64,000 nt of DNA, from contig NC_092574.1 of NCBI RefSeq assembly GCF_037975245.1, forward strand, positions 20,655,213 through 20,719,212, read 5' to 3'. Numbering within the stretch: position 1 is the first letter of the stretch; every line of letters begins with the position of its first letter. The stretch comes from Apostichopus japonicus. Its lineage: Eukaryota > Echinodermata > Holothuroidea > Aspidochirotida > Stichopodidae. A program made the position numbers and the translations under genes. The notes beneath the pieces are model-generated. The model did no database searches, was not told the DNA's origin, and saw nothing but the letters and a program-made list of their open reading frames with translations. This document shows positions 35,801-48,269 of the stretch, in pieces.

Positions 35801-38800
35801 CAAAAAGCACAAGCAAAATGTAAAAACACTATTGGACATGTTTTGACATTTAGAAAATACTAAATGTGGTATATAAAGTTCAGGGGTTCATAAGGACAAA
35901 GCAACAAGGTATATAAAAGAGCACACATATATATAATATATATTAATTATATATATATATATAAATTTCTATGCCACATAGTAACAGTTCATTATGCACA
36001 TTAGGGAATAACATTAGGCTGCCTAATTGTGAAACTTATTGCAGCAAACACTTGTTTTAATCACATGAGAGTACAGATACCAATTTCCAGAATATTCCCA
36101 TCACTGCATGAACTAACTTCACAAATGATTAATGTATTTCTAATATCTAATAAGTGTGCAAATATTAAGACTTTTACCTCTTCAGGTGAAGTGTACTCTA
36201 CAATCTCTGTACAGAGGTTGCTGCACTTGATTGTACCAAGGTTCTTCTGGTTGCTCTTCCTGTTACAAGCATCCTTGTAGAGCATGTACGGCGTTCCAGT
36301 CTCCGTTTGTGCTTCCAGAATCTGATACCACAGATGCTGTGCCTTGATGGTCTTCCTCCCTCTCCCTTCCTTTTCATAACTTAATAAAAAAGTAAAGGAA
36401 AGAATTGATATTTAGTATAATTTGAATGCATATGTTTTTTTTTATTAATGTTAACCATGGTGAGTGATGATGTATAAACCAATAGCCATACTTAAAAAAA
36501 AAAATTGGGATGATAAACTTGCTAACCTGAAAACTCAATCAAGTTAGTAAGGGGAAAACAAGACACGACACACTTTATTAAATCAAACAACATTGATGTG
36601 ATCCACCAGTATGATGGCATGTGACGTAGAGCTCAAATTTAGCGACTAACCTTTCATACAACGTCTCAAACTCTTCCCCCCAAACATCAGGTAGTCCTGG
36701 GCATTCATGGGGGCACATGAGGGTCCAATCGCCATTCTGTTCGACTCTCTTCATGAAGAGGTCCGGAATCCATAGGGCGTAAAAGAGGTCCCTGGCTCTT
36801 TGTTCTTCCTTGCCGTGATTCTTCTTGCAATCCAAAAATTCGTAGACGTCCGCATGCCACGGCTCCAAGTAAATTGCGAAAGCACCAGGTCTCTGTGAAA
36901 GGAAAGAAATATTTGGTTGAATTTCGAACTGTCGATCAGGTCTGGCTTGACTGCAAATCTGTAAACATTACACAAGTGAAAGCTGGACCATGGCTGGGAG
37001 TTTTGTCTGCGTTATCAAAAATAATTGTAAAATCTTTTCCTTTAATAGTCATTAGCTTTTGTAAATCGAGACAGGGAGTTGGGGGGGGGGGGGGGGGTGG
37101 GGGGAAGAGGTAAATGGCAATCATGGAGGGAACTATGATAATTTCCTATGGTTGCTATGGGTTACTTAAGGCCACGTTCACAAACTGATGGACGTCATAT
37201 ATAATTAACTTACCTTATTACCACCTTGATCCACGTAACGGGCTGTATTGTTGTATACTCGTAACATGGGAAGCAGACCATTGGAGTTACCATTCGTCTG
37301 TGAAATAAAAGATACAAGAGTTCAAAGTTAACTCATGTATTTCTGTTGCTGGAAAAGAACTGGTAAAGCAATATATACAGTTTACACAAAGTTTAAATAC
37401 ATGCTATTTCACTACCATTTGAAAAACAACACTTGCAATTAAAAAACCAAAATATGACAGGAAAACTGTTGATGACAGCATTCAAAGTGCATAATTCTTC
37501 AAAAAAAGTTTTATAAGTTTGGACCTAGTGTTTGCACGCGGTATCTGGGTACCCGCCTGACGATACTACTGGGTTCCTAATTTACTACCCGAATCCTATG
37601 CAAATTAAGTGTTTTTTTGTTTTTGACTTGGTTAGGCAAGATTTTTCCCATTGACTTAGTGTGGTGTTAGGCTACTATGTGGTCGAAGATAACAGCAATA
37701 ACGAAAGTATTCCATGGATATCTGATAACTGCGTCAAAATTTCAGCTAATAAACAGATGGTTAGGCTAGATTTCCCCATTGACTTAGTGTGGTGTTAGGC
37801 TACCATGTGGAAGAAATTGAAAGAATTCTCACAATTATTATTTATTCATTCCATTATTTCATACCCGACGGGTAACAGCTCTCGGGTACTCGATTCCCGA
37901 TTTGTGGACCAGTGTAAACACTAGTTAGACCTACATCTACATACCAAGAGTCAAACTAAAAATCTTTGAACTGATACTCCATCGGTTTTTCAGCTTATGA
38001 AAAGTTGTAGTACTTGTTCGTTCATCACATTCGCTTGTCCGAAAAGGGACTTTACTTACGATAGCACACAATCTCGTCTAGTTCGATTGCACCATACATC
38101 TGGGAGGAAATCTGGGACGAACAAGCTAAAAGTCGGCAGAACAAACTTTTTGACAGGGAAATGAAAGAATTCTCGATTTACTCACCCCAGCAATGTAGCT
38201 TCCAGAAGCTCTGATACAGTGTACATTCAAGCCAATGCCTCCAGCAGTCTTAGATATCAAGGCACACTGCTTTAAGGTCTCGTAAATACCATCTATACTG
38301 TCATCCTGCATGGACAGCAGAAAACAGCTGAAAAAAGACCAAAAGTAGAAAGTTTATTAAGAAAACTGAATTTCAAGATTAATCATCCCAATGTTTATGA
38401 TAAAAGTATTGTAGAATTAAATTGTTGTGTTACAATGAGAGAGTGGTTCGATGTGTGGATTGCATTGAGTAGCCGTCATGGAAGCTAAGACAACACCCTG
38501 GCTGCCAAATAATTGGTCTTTAATAAATAACCATGAAAAACAGAAGCTTGAGGCACAATCTAAGGAACAACTTAACTTTGCTTGCTATTTGGGGGAGGAA
38601 AATGATCAAATTTGCTACAGCACATTTTGACCAGAATCTTTCATTTAAAATCTTTTATGCTGAACATTATCAAAGTTGCTATGCAAAATGGCGACAAAAT
38701 TTTGTTGTCTTTCATGACATTTTCCAAATTCCCTACCTGGAAAGTTGTGGTCTGTTGGTCCCAGCGTTGAAGAGGGTAGGTGAAGCATGGGTGAACCACT

Positions 38801-41800
38801 TCTCGGACAGAAGGTTGTAGGTCTGATAATAAAAACAAAATATATGCATTAAAATGAGTTACATATTTACAGAGTGATGGGAATGAGAATTGACAATTTG
38901 TGAATTAATATTGCATGGCACAGATAGGTTCTAATACTCTAGTCAAATACCAACAAAATCCTAACACAAAGGTGGAGTAAAGACATTCTGTAATGGTGTT
39001 GAAACTAATTACGTTAATCTTGAGATACGGCATATTATGCTGTTGTAGTAAATTATCACACAAGCATTTTACTAGAATTTTATTAACAAATCTAAATTTA
39101 AAAAAAGGAAATTGGTAAATTTTACAAGATGAACCAAAACAATTCATTCACTCCACACGGGCACAACAGGTACCCTGTGAATGCCGAGCAGTAAAGTTTA
39201 AAACATAGCTCTGCTGAGTCTGCTCACCTCAATCACAGAGTCAATATCATTGCCATGGATACCGACGGAAACTCTCATCAACATGTGCTGAGGGCGTTCG
39301 GCAGCTGGGGAGGAAAAGGGGCAAAGATGGTGATGAATATAAACTTCACAGGAGCTATTGTTGTGAAGGTCAATAATAGTATTGGGTCAAATATGCTAGG
39401 AACTGGTAAGGACTATTTGAGTGCTGGGCGGGTCTGTGCGGTAGTGTGATCCAAATCCTGGGGGAGGGGTCTCAGGAGTGGGGGGCTCCCTGTACTGTTT
39501 GGAAATTTTTGCAGATGAAGTATGCTTAGATGGCAAATGGTGATATCTTCTTCATATTCTGGTGCTAACTTCTGTGCCAACTATTCACCTATATTTTGCT
39601 AAATTAATCATCAAGAAAGTGCTGGACGAAAATGTTTAAAAATAATGTTTGTGCTGGGGGGCTTTCAGAACTGCCGGGCGCAGCTGCCCGCCGTAAGCCT
39701 GGACTTTACTCCCTAATTGAGGTGCCTATCCTCCCCCCCCCCCCCCTCCAGCCTTTTAAAATAAAATGGAATTTTTCAGTTCTGCCTGTGAACACTTACT
39801 TTTGCCATTGATCTTGAGAAGGTAGGATCTTTCCAGAGTCTGCAGAGAAGAAAAAGTACAGCCAGTTTGCAAATTGGAATTTCTTCAAAATCTAAAATTC
39901 AAGCAGCATAGGATGTAATTAAATCAGCTTGTTGTATCTCCATGGTAACCAGCCAGAAAATGCAATACCCTTGGAACTAGATATTTATTGGCACACCTGT
40001 TTCTCGTACAATGTGAAGACTCATTGAAGAGCATCCATATATTTCATGGCAATTAATAATCCTGCCAATTTTCATGCAAATTAAGTTGGAACTACTCTTT
40101 TAATGATTTTTCTGATGACTTTTACAAGCATAACGGCAGACAAGTGCCTAGCTGCACTTTACATTTGGACCTTAAAAGAGCTATTTACCTTGAATCCAAA
40201 GAAATTGTAACTGTAGTCCCTGTCATAGATGATGGCAGAATTCAATCTCTGTTAGAATCAGGAAAGGTATGAAATTTAGTCATAGCACTTGCAAATAAAC
40301 AACTTATATGGCAGACCATGTTCACAGGCAAATTGAAATTTGTAGAAATGGGTTGCAGTTAATTTTAAATAAGTGGTCATTCTTTGCTTCTGTAGTTACA
40401 TGAAACGACTTGAAATCACATCCCTGGGAAAACTTTATCCAGTAACGCATCCCAAGATCCTAGACACAAGTGCAAAGATCTATCTAGCAATGTTTGTATA
40501 TATTTAAGAAACTTGGTTTATCTTTAGGGGACAAATTTCAGAACCTTAAAAGCTGCTACACTACAATATTCCCTGAATTTAGTGTGGGTAAGCTAAATAT
40601 TAGTAATTTAAACAAAGGAAACCTTCTTGCAAATGTAGGAATTAACACAGAAAACTTGCGAACTCTGAAACTTTCAAAATGAAATTATTCACTGAATTTG
40701 GTGTGGGTAAGCTAAATATTAGTCATTTTAAACTTAGGAAACCTTCTTGCAATGTAGGAATTAACACAGAAACTTGTATAAGAGCATAATAAGGGAGAAG
40801 TACTCACATTAGCATTTGCCTTTATGATGTCAAAAGTCTCTTTGGATAACATAGGAGATGGCTTATTGTTGCGTGGGTTGACGTATGTGAACAAATCTTC
40901 CATTACAACTGTAAAATAAGAGAGTTGAGATGAGTGAATCCCAGGAATTCATAATTTCTCAATCTTGCATTATAGCCCAACCATATCATGTCAAGTTGGT
41001 GTGTGTGCCCTTTACACTCCTGGTAGACAAACTGGACATTGAGGACCCTTCTTAGGGGGGGGGGGGTGGGTGATATCTCCTCCTAGTAGGCTCCTTTCCC
41101 AGGCCACAAAATTTGCCACTGGAGTGTTTCCAACACATGAAAATTTGTTTTCTTTCAGATATGTTCAAAATATTAAACTTACACATACAAGAAAAAAACT
41201 ATACTATAAGAACCAAACAATTTCAAAAGCCAACCAGACCTTTCATAAATACTTTTGTCAGTTTCTTATCTTGTACACCAGAAGGTAAAAGTCCTGAGTA
41301 TTCACAACGATGTCATATAAGTGCTTCACTGGGGTGGGGGGGGGGGCTTTCATTGAATTTTGTGACCATCAATCCATGTTTTTGTTTGATCACCCCTCAG
41401 AACCTTCTTTCAACTGACCTGCCAAGTCCTAATGTCAGAGGGATGACTTATTCTTCATGTAACATTTATGTGGTTGTCCAGAGTTCGTCTGTACAAATTG
41501 AAACAAATTCTTACCACTGAAAGTTTTCTTGGTTTCTTTGTGCAGGTTAGACACAGCTATTCTGGCTGCTAAGATTGCATAGTCTGGATGCTTGGTTGTC
41601 ATGGTAGCCGCAGTCTCAGCCGCCAAGGTATCCAGTTCAACTGTGGTGACCCCATGGTAGATACCATTTATCACTTTCATTGTGATCTGTGCCTATATAT
41701 AGACAAAAGAGGTGAAGATTTCATAACTTAAAGAAAATTGTAGTGAATTTTTTTGAAGTTTTAGAGATATCACCATATCACGCCGGATTGCCTCAAGTAC

Positions 41801-42621
41801 AAAACTTAGAAATTCAAACACCAGTTACCTGACACATCATATGTAAACAGTGAATACTAATTTCAGCAACATTCAATCTTGCATTATGTTTCTCTTTCAT
41901 TGAAAACAGCTCCTGTAATTAGATGCATCTTTCAAAACAGTACAAGTTACATAAGAACATTCAGCATTATAAGTTATTACTCAAACATTCTTTCAAGCTT
42001 GTAGATGTTACTCACTGGATCAACAAAGTTATCATTCAGCCCATACACCAGCTTCTGGATCCGGCTAGTGATTTTATCAAACATGACCCTCTCTGAGCGT
42101 CCATCTGCCAAAACAATGTAGAGAAACAGTTGTTAGCCAGTGACTTAATTAGTACTAGCCTTGATAAAATTTGAAGCAAGAGCCTTGACATACTACATTG
42201 CTGTGGGAAAATACTGGTGACAGTCAACTGAATTTCTTTGCCCACAACTTCCAAATCTAAACTTATACTACGTATATCAGCATGACTTTTTAAGTTATTA
42301 TGATATTAGCATTGACGTAGCCAAAAAAGAAAGAAAAAGCAGCCAACAAAATTAGGACCAAGTGTTAGGTAAATCTATGTAGGGCCTAGGTTGGGCAAAT
42401 CTTACTTAGGTTAACCTTCAATTGTACCCTACGGCTAACAAGGCTAATTTTCTTGTTCGTTCTTAGTTAGCCTAGGCCTAGCCAAACGTTTATGCATGAC
42501 TGTAGTGAAAATTTTCAGACAAAGTTAACTTTCTTTTGTGAATCAGTCAGAAATTCTTAATGTAGGCGAAAATTTCGCACATTGTATGACGATAATGATT
42601 ACCTCTCTTGACAACATGCAT
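29817..42621 (-). CDS. RRM1: ribonucleoside-diphosphate reductase large subunit (RRM1)
   Basis: Eighteen coding exons, all in phase, 796 residues (human 792): 42603-42621, 42016-42104, 41515-41692, 40808-40908, 40189-40248, 39800-39839, 39228-39304, 38737-38822, 38186-38327, 37214-37297, 36651-36892, 36178-36379, 35637-35786, 34470-34691, 33683-33895, 31645-31740, 30907-31095, 29817-30017. The enzyme reduces ribonucleoside diphosphates to deoxy forms as a tetramer with the small subunit, supplying dNTPs. Visible key residues at human positions: Asp57 of the ATP cone, Cys218, the NLCTE motif (Asn427, Cys429, Glu431), Cys444, Tyr737-Tyr738 of the radical path, and C-terminal Cys791/Cys794 for re-reduction (human 787/790). 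The N-terminal ATP cone spans about 1-92 and the barrel the rest. The start exon has only MHVVKR. Introns 9, 15 and 16 carry transposons. It lies head to head with FANCF. Confidence 0.96.
31471..31558 (-). repeat. tRNA-derived SINE head in RRM1 intron 16
   Basis: The minus strand reads GTGCTGTGGCCGAGTAGAAT, then AAGGCGGTGGCATTTGAAGC, and later GGGAGTTTGATCCC. This has the A-box and B-box form and the long variable region of a Leu/Ser-type tRNA. GGGTTTTTCATCC follows as a tail. The host gene is on the same strand. It is not a working tRNA, because the 3' acceptor strand is missing. Confidence 0.6.
32105..33659. mobile_element. non-autonomous hAT element with 8-bp target duplication
   Basis: The left end CAGTGTTCGATTTTTCC and the inverted right end CAGTGTTCGACTTATGG share the first ten bases. 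AATACATC flanks both sides (32097-32104 and 33660-33667), an exact 8-base duplication, the hAT signature. The 1555-base body lacks any transposase-like frame and includes GC-rich and ATCGGTATCGG-rich parts that may be nested insertions (for example CTAGTGTTGCTACGATAATC inverted at about 33458-33477). It lies in RRM1 intron 15. The right duplication begins only 15 bases from the exon 15 donor. Confidence 0.85.
37526..37923. mobile_element. hAT-like MITE in RRM1 intron 9
   Basis: TAGTGTTTGCAC at the left and, inverted, TAGTGTTTACAC at the right. Flanking octamers TTTGGACC and GTTAGACC agree at six of eight positions, consistent with an aged 8-base duplication. Internally CCCATTGACTTAGTGTGGTG occurs twice (near 37648 and 37775). 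Confidence 0.6.
39449..39560 (+). repeat. dispersed repeat family A copy in RRM1 intron 6
   Basis: ATCCAAATCCTGGGGGAGGG, then GTCTCAGGAGTGGGGGGCTC and TTTGGAAATTTTTGCAG: same block order as 2042-2235, antisense to RRM1. Confidence 0.55.
40567..40778. repeat. tandem duplication, period 118, in RRM1 intron 4
   Basis: GTGTGGGTAAGCTAAATATT occurs at 40583 and 40701. Both are followed by AGGAAACCTTCTTGCAA and GTAGGAATTAACACAGAAA. The copies differ by a few substitutions and indels. Confidence 0.85.
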
Positions 42622-43770
42622 TCCGTGCATTTTAAGATAATTTGAAGATACTATTCAATCAGAATAACTGGAAAAAATATTCTTCTCGAGTAGTGACGAC
42701 TCTGGATTGGGCGTAGTGAGTTCCTTGTTCAACAGTCGGCGCCTGCAATGATTGTGGCGCGCAATAAATGAAATGTCGCGCCAAAACCTGCCATGACTGG
42801 CCTTGTTTTCACCCGAATAAGACGTACAACACATTGTCCAATCAGAGCCTTGAAACGTTCCGACATACTCGGTTTCCCTAACAATTACGTAATAGTTTAC
42901 CTTTGTCGACGAGGGTGAACGAGTCTAATACGACTTCAAAACCGTTATGTGGTAATTTTATCGTTATTTGGCGGTCACCTCATATCAGTTGTCGCAGTGT
43001 GCAAAATAGCGCGTAAGTTTAACTGACACGCCACAATAATAGCCAATGGTTTGTTATGATGGCAAAATTGATATAAAAGCTCTCATTTGTTTTCAATTAG
43101 CACGACATCTTCCAAATGTGTGCAAGTAATCACTGCTTTGTGTGATACAATTTTCGGAATATGAGATCCATCGATGGTTATGGAGCAAGCGCGTAGCCTG
43201 GATTTCATCTTGGGGGGGGGGGGGTGGTGATTCAATTTATTGACCTGTCAACGAGAACGATTTCCGCTATCTGCGTGGGGTCCAGATATGGTGAACTTCA
43301 TAGATGTCAATGTTTGTGTAATCGGTCGAGATTTTAGCTTCGTCAAAATAAAATGTTAGAAATACTGGATATGAATAGCCATACATTGATTCGTTGGGTA
43401 GAAATTATTCAAGTATGTAATAACTCGCGATCAATCAAAATAATAGCTAACTTTTCTAGGGTAGCCTAATCAAATCCGTGGCACTGTGGCAGTAGCCAGT
43501 AATTCAAAACCAAGCCCGAAATATTTATTTACCCCTCCCAAATGGTCAGTATTTATTTTAGGAAATATGTTCTGCCCCTGCCGGGGAGTTACTATAATCA
43601 GGCCGGGGAAGGTTTAGCCGAACAATATAGCTGCTAGCACCACTCTGTATTTGGTCTGGTCGAAAGTTGTTATTTCCGACGTTTTTCCGCCAAAGTTTAA
43701 ATTCCTGTCCAATGTTTGATCCAAAAAGTTTTGAACTAACCATAAGAATGAACAACAACTAAAATTCTGG
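42622..43770. promoter_or_regulatory. probable bidirectional RRM1/FANCF promoter region
   Basis: 1.15 kb separates the two start codons. A perfect E2F-type site (TTTTGGCGCG on the minus strand) lies at 42777-42786, about 160 bases upstream of the RRM1 ATG. A second E2F-like TTTGGCGG is near 42967. CCAAT boxes occur near 42714 (minus), 42838 and 43043. A CCAAT (43043) and TATAAAAG (43072-43079) are spaced like a core promoter pointing right. GC-rich blocks GGCGCGC and GCGCGTAAG lie between. The motifs are read directly. Their use in S-phase control of RRM1 is inferred from the known E2F regulation of this gene class. A poly-G run near 43214 and a family-B-like TAGCCTGGATTT follow. Confidence 0.55.
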
Positions 43771-46700
43771 ATGAATCAAGATATAATACTAAATATCCAA
43801 ACATTTTTGAAGTTATTGGAAGCTGCCAGGTGTGAAGCTGTTAGCCAATGGGATGAAGCAGCATTCAAGAGGGCCGTGCGATGGGCAGAATACGCCGAAC
43901 AGGTGGGTAGGCTAATTAGAGTAATGGGTTTGCCTATCTTTCGCTGATTTGGTATGATGTGATATTACATTATAAACCAAAATGATAGCTAAGAAGTAAG
44001 GTAGGTATAGGCTAGGTCTAGTATTACAACTAGGCTTGGCATATATTGCATCTGTGGCAGGTGCCTTTCTTGGGATGGTTACTCCTCTTGTCGTATGCAA
44101 TTTTGTTTGTTTTAATTTGTTTGTTACTGTTAATTGACTATTTATGAAAATTTTGTAAATATTCCGTCAGAAATTGAAGAAGGTCAGTGAAAATAAACAT
44201 TTAAAAATAGAAATGCAAAATTTCTCTCCCAATGTATATTAACTCAACAGCTGTACTCAAAGGTTTATCAAAAGCCTGAATTTCTTGAAAAGTTAAAAAG
44301 AGTGGTGAAAAGAATTCATGAAACGTCTCAGGAGCACCTGGGACAACGAGAAGTAGCTGCTGAAGATTTAAAGTGTTCAAAGAAATTACTGCTGAAGGTA
44401 AAATTTCCTTGTTAATTTTACATCCTTTTACTTGATAAATGATTGATTGTGAAGTCTTAATACATACACTTTGAACTACTATTTGTACAGGATTTTAAAT
44501 ACTATAGCACTGTCTGGTTACTTGAACCATAGCATTTTGAAGCTTCTAATTTTTGTAGGAATTCTAACACTTGATATTAAAATAAATGATGATATTAATG
44601 TATTCTCACCCAGTAGTAAGTACTACTTCTTTGATTTCTTTTCCCCTTGTTTCACTTTCCCCTCAACAGATCTTACTAGAGAACAGCCATTTGCCATCCC
44701 AGTTATATCATCAGATATTGCCAACTGTGTCTCAAGAGAGACATCATTCAGCAGACCTTCAAGATGGCCTAATAGGGGTTGATGACTTTGTAGAAGTGAG
44801 TAAAAAAAGTAAAACAAGGGTCTCCGAGGGAAGCAAACGTTAAATTTTGTTTATTAGGGAAGCCTTTCAACAGGTTGAAACTTTCCGATCTTCAGTGTGA
44901 AATTTTTCCAAGTTCATCATCTGGTGTGTGGCATAATAGGTTTATTTCTTAAAATTTAGTAACATAAATTTGCAGCCCTGCTCCACTAACTTTTGCTTGA
45001 ACAAACATTAATTGGAAGAAATGCTCTCTGCAAGAATGTGTTCCCATTAATTTTAGTCTTGCTCTTTAACCCTTTATCAAGTTGACCCTTTACAGAGATG
45101 TCAGTACGATTTTATCGTATTTAGTACGATAAAAAAAGTGAAATACGATAATACGATTCGCCTCTTGAAAATACAACTTTTTATTTATTTATTTATTTTT
45201 TATTGTTTTTAATAGTTGATCAATAATCTTGCTACATGCTGCAATTCATATTTGATTATTTGAAATATCTGACACTCTTTTAATTGGTTTATAATGTCAG
45301 TTAACAGGAATGTGGCTTATATTTCCATGAGTAAAATGCAAGTCTATACAGTAATTTTTTTGTCACTTCTACTTCTGGCTTGAACCAAATTCTCATTGGC
45401 CCAAAATATGCAAGCAATTTGGCTGTATCATTATTCTCATTATGCATTTAAACACCCTTTTCGCATCATAAGAATTATTACAGATGCTTTACAATTTTCT
45501 CATTAGATGTTATTGAAAAAGCAAACATTTTACTTGCCCGTTCTTACCAGTAAAACATTTTACTGGCCCGGGGCCAACGGGCCAGTGGTAGTGTTGAGTT
45601 TTTGTGAAAATCTGATATTTCTCTCAAAAATCTGATTTTTTAGGATATTCAGTCTGTTTTTTTGTGTCAAGAGGTTGGCATCTCTGCCTTTAGTACCCTC
45701 CATATTTTCTTGGCCATTTCTATCAGAAGTGAGAATCTGTCTGCTACATGTATGCATTTAGTTTTAACATACCCCTATTCATTTTCTTTTTTGCAAGGTT
45801 ACGAGTAAATGTGCAACACTGAAAATGACCTGTAAATTATTGACTAAGATGGACACTTCCCTAGAATGGGTTTCAACCTCTGATACTGGTAAGTTGAATT
45901 ATGGTGATTTTTATTATCTCTGTGAGTTATCTCAGTCACCTATGGTTATAGAAGCTTTGAATACTCTGGCTCTTATCTATGGAACAAGTTACCAGATCAC
46001 ATTCGATCACATTGCTCTAAACTTTCTACATTCAAAAGTCTTCTTAAAACCCATCTTTTTCACTTGTTCTTTTGTAAATTATTTTGCTTTCTTTGTAATG
46101 CACCTTGAGCAGTGACTTTTGTCTACTGTTTTGGCGCTATATAAGTCTCATTGATTATGATGATTTTTATTAAGTTTCAATTCTTGGTATCTTCAGACTC
46201 TTCATCCAGCTTATCACACCCAAACACATGTGTAGTAATCCTCAATAAATGTGTCAACATTTGTCTATTTAAAAGTGTCTTCGAAACTAAATATGTGACT
46301 GAAAGAATATCGCTTTCTTTGTCCACCTCTCTACCACATCCCTTGAGAGAATGTGGATAAGATGGACATTTTGATTACGGTAAAGCTACGTAGAGATGGA
46401 CTGTGTACTGTTTAAACGATACCATGCAGTCCAGGTTTTGACAGTGCTATTCCTCTGCAGGTATCATGGATTTGAAATATATATATTTTTTCTGCTTTCT
46501 TATTCAGATATATTAATCGATGCAAGAATTTTAAGAGGGCAATTACTGATGTCTTGTAAAAACCAAAATAATTTTTTAGCCAGGTGAGGCCTTCTTTGGT
46601 ACTGTTTGTTGCCACTCACAGTATTAATATTCAAATGGCTCTGAAGTCATATATATCATGATAGAATCTTAGCTTAGGGTAGCCACTGACATGACATCAA

Positions 46701-48269
46701 AATGGAGTACGGATAAAAAAAAAAACTGGAGGAGAAGAATATGAGATGGCAGTCATGATACACATGGTTCATGCCAGCTTGCTTGCGGGAAATTCTGAAG
46801 GTTTAAATATTGCAGAACGTTAAGACTTGGTAATGCACACAGTAAGTACAATTCCAAAAAGCAGTTAAAATGGAGCTGAGCACATCATTAACTGTAACAG
46901 TGAAACTGTCTGCAATAGTACTAAATGCGGATATACTGAATTGTACATTTGAAAATGGAAGCCATAAAGTACATGTATTTTGTAGAGTTTTAATAATATT
47001 TTGACAAAGAATACCCCACAATGTCAAAAGTCAATTGCTAGTTAAGTTATGCTATAAAATCTTTTTTTAAGAGAAATGCAGGACATTTGTCCATCTGGTG
47101 AAAGGAAATGCCAGATGGCGGACGGTGGATCGACGGGGGGAGGGGTACTGAATTTTACAGGACGTCTGGCCCCCCTCCCCCTCACCCCCCCTCACCCCGT
47201 CTTGGTAGCTACAAGGACTACAGCTTCTATTAAAGCACTTTGTAAATACAATATATTGGTAACTACTCAAGGTGCAGTTTAGGTTTCACTCATTTCTACA
47301 TAAATATTAAAAATTCAATTCACCTTGGGAATATCATGCTAGTCAATCTACATGAATTTATTTCAATTTTCCATCATTTTTATTTTATACATTTAGCAAA
47401 TCGAATGATTGGGACAGCCTTCTTCATACTATCGCAGCAAAACCACATGGATTGGTAGGTTAAACCAAGTATATTATAGACATATTGCTGGACTGCATTA
47501 CACACTGCAAGCTTATGCAACACTGTGAAACTTTTATGTTGAAATGATCATGTGTTTCTTGTCAAGTTCTGTCAGGTTTGGACAAGTTTTCAATTGCTTA
47601 TCTTTTTCTTAGGTTGACTGCACTCGTTGTTGCTATTGTCCTCAGGGAAAAGTACATAGTCACAGAGCTGTTCTGAAATAGCAACATAGTTTTTTTATTT
47701 CTTAATATACATTATTTTGTTTACTTTTTGCTATGTTCTGATTTTAGTACAAGCATTGCAGAATGACAGAACTATGCACCTCCTATGGTATCATGGTTGC
47801 AGCAACAATTTATCCATATGATAGGTTACATTATGAGATGGCTGGTCAAATTAAAAGATTGTAAAGGGGAAGGGGAGTTGGGCCTGGGGAAGGGGGGGGC
47901 AATGGGAAAATGGATGGATGGAATTTCAGCTGAACTTACACCATTCAGGATTTGAAAGAAATTGGTAATTGTAACGTCAAAGCCATCTCACAGCATCGCC
48001 ATGCAGGATATAACACTGTTGTCTCTGTGCTAGGCTGTTTGATTATTAATTAAAAGTGCAGTTTTGCACTGAATTTTAGACTAAAACCAAGTAGTACAAT
48101 GCCTTTGTTTGTTCTTATTGTTTTTCCATGACAGGAAGTAATTGGCAGTGTGCTCACCCTGGAAATGCCAGACAAGACTGTTCATGGCGACAAGATGGAA
48201 CAGTTCATCTTTGATTGGTTGATGAGTAATAAAACACAATACATTCAAAAGGACCCAACTCCAGTCTGA
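43771..48269 (+). CDS. FANCF: FANCF-like Fanconi anaemia core-complex protein (model incomplete)
   Basis: Exons 43771-43902, 44251-44397, 44670-44795 and 45798-45888 join in phase and encode residues 1-165. The N-terminus has SQWDEAAFKRAVRWAEYAEQ, like FANCF's WDPATVRRALQWARYL, and ILLENSHLPSQLYHQILP, like its LRLLENRALGD...QQLFP. Two 3' exons, 47397-47454 and 48135-48269, join in phase and end with FIFDWLMSN before the stop, resembling the FANCF C-terminus (W-x2-L...IWTDLLLAL). Exon 4 ends in phase 1 while 47397 needs phase 2, so at least one exon is missing from this model. The middle (about 130 residues compared with the 374-residue human protein) was not found. FANCF is a helical adaptor linking FANCC-FANCE with FANCA-FANCG in the core complex that monoubiquitinates FANCD2. 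Human FANCF has one exon, so the intron-rich layout is notable. An AATAAA lies near 49309. Confidence 0.68.
45093..45686. mobile_element. hAT-like MITE in FANCF intron 3
   Basis: The left end CAGAGATGTCA and the inverted right end CAGAGATGCCA form 11-base terminal repeats (one mismatch). CCTTTA flanks both sides (45087-45092 and 45687-45692). Inside the left end are inverted TACGATTTTATCGTA-type repeats. 594 bases, no coding capacity. Confidence 0.65.
45985..46175 (+). pseudogene. CR1/L2-type LINE 3' end
   Basis: One frame reads FKSLLKTHLFHLFF, the end of an L2/CR1-type ORF2. Then come TTGAGCAGTGACTTTTG and GGCGCTATATAAGTCTCATT, then GATTATGATGATT, the usual 3' end of such LINEs. It sits in FANCF intron 4, in sense. 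Confidence 0.7.

Noticed and set aside
46198-46360. Exon of the FANCF-like gene (frame SSSSLSHPNTCVVILNK...)
   Set aside because: The acceptor and phase fit exon 4, but no donor gives the phase needed by the next exon and the residues do not look like FANCF.
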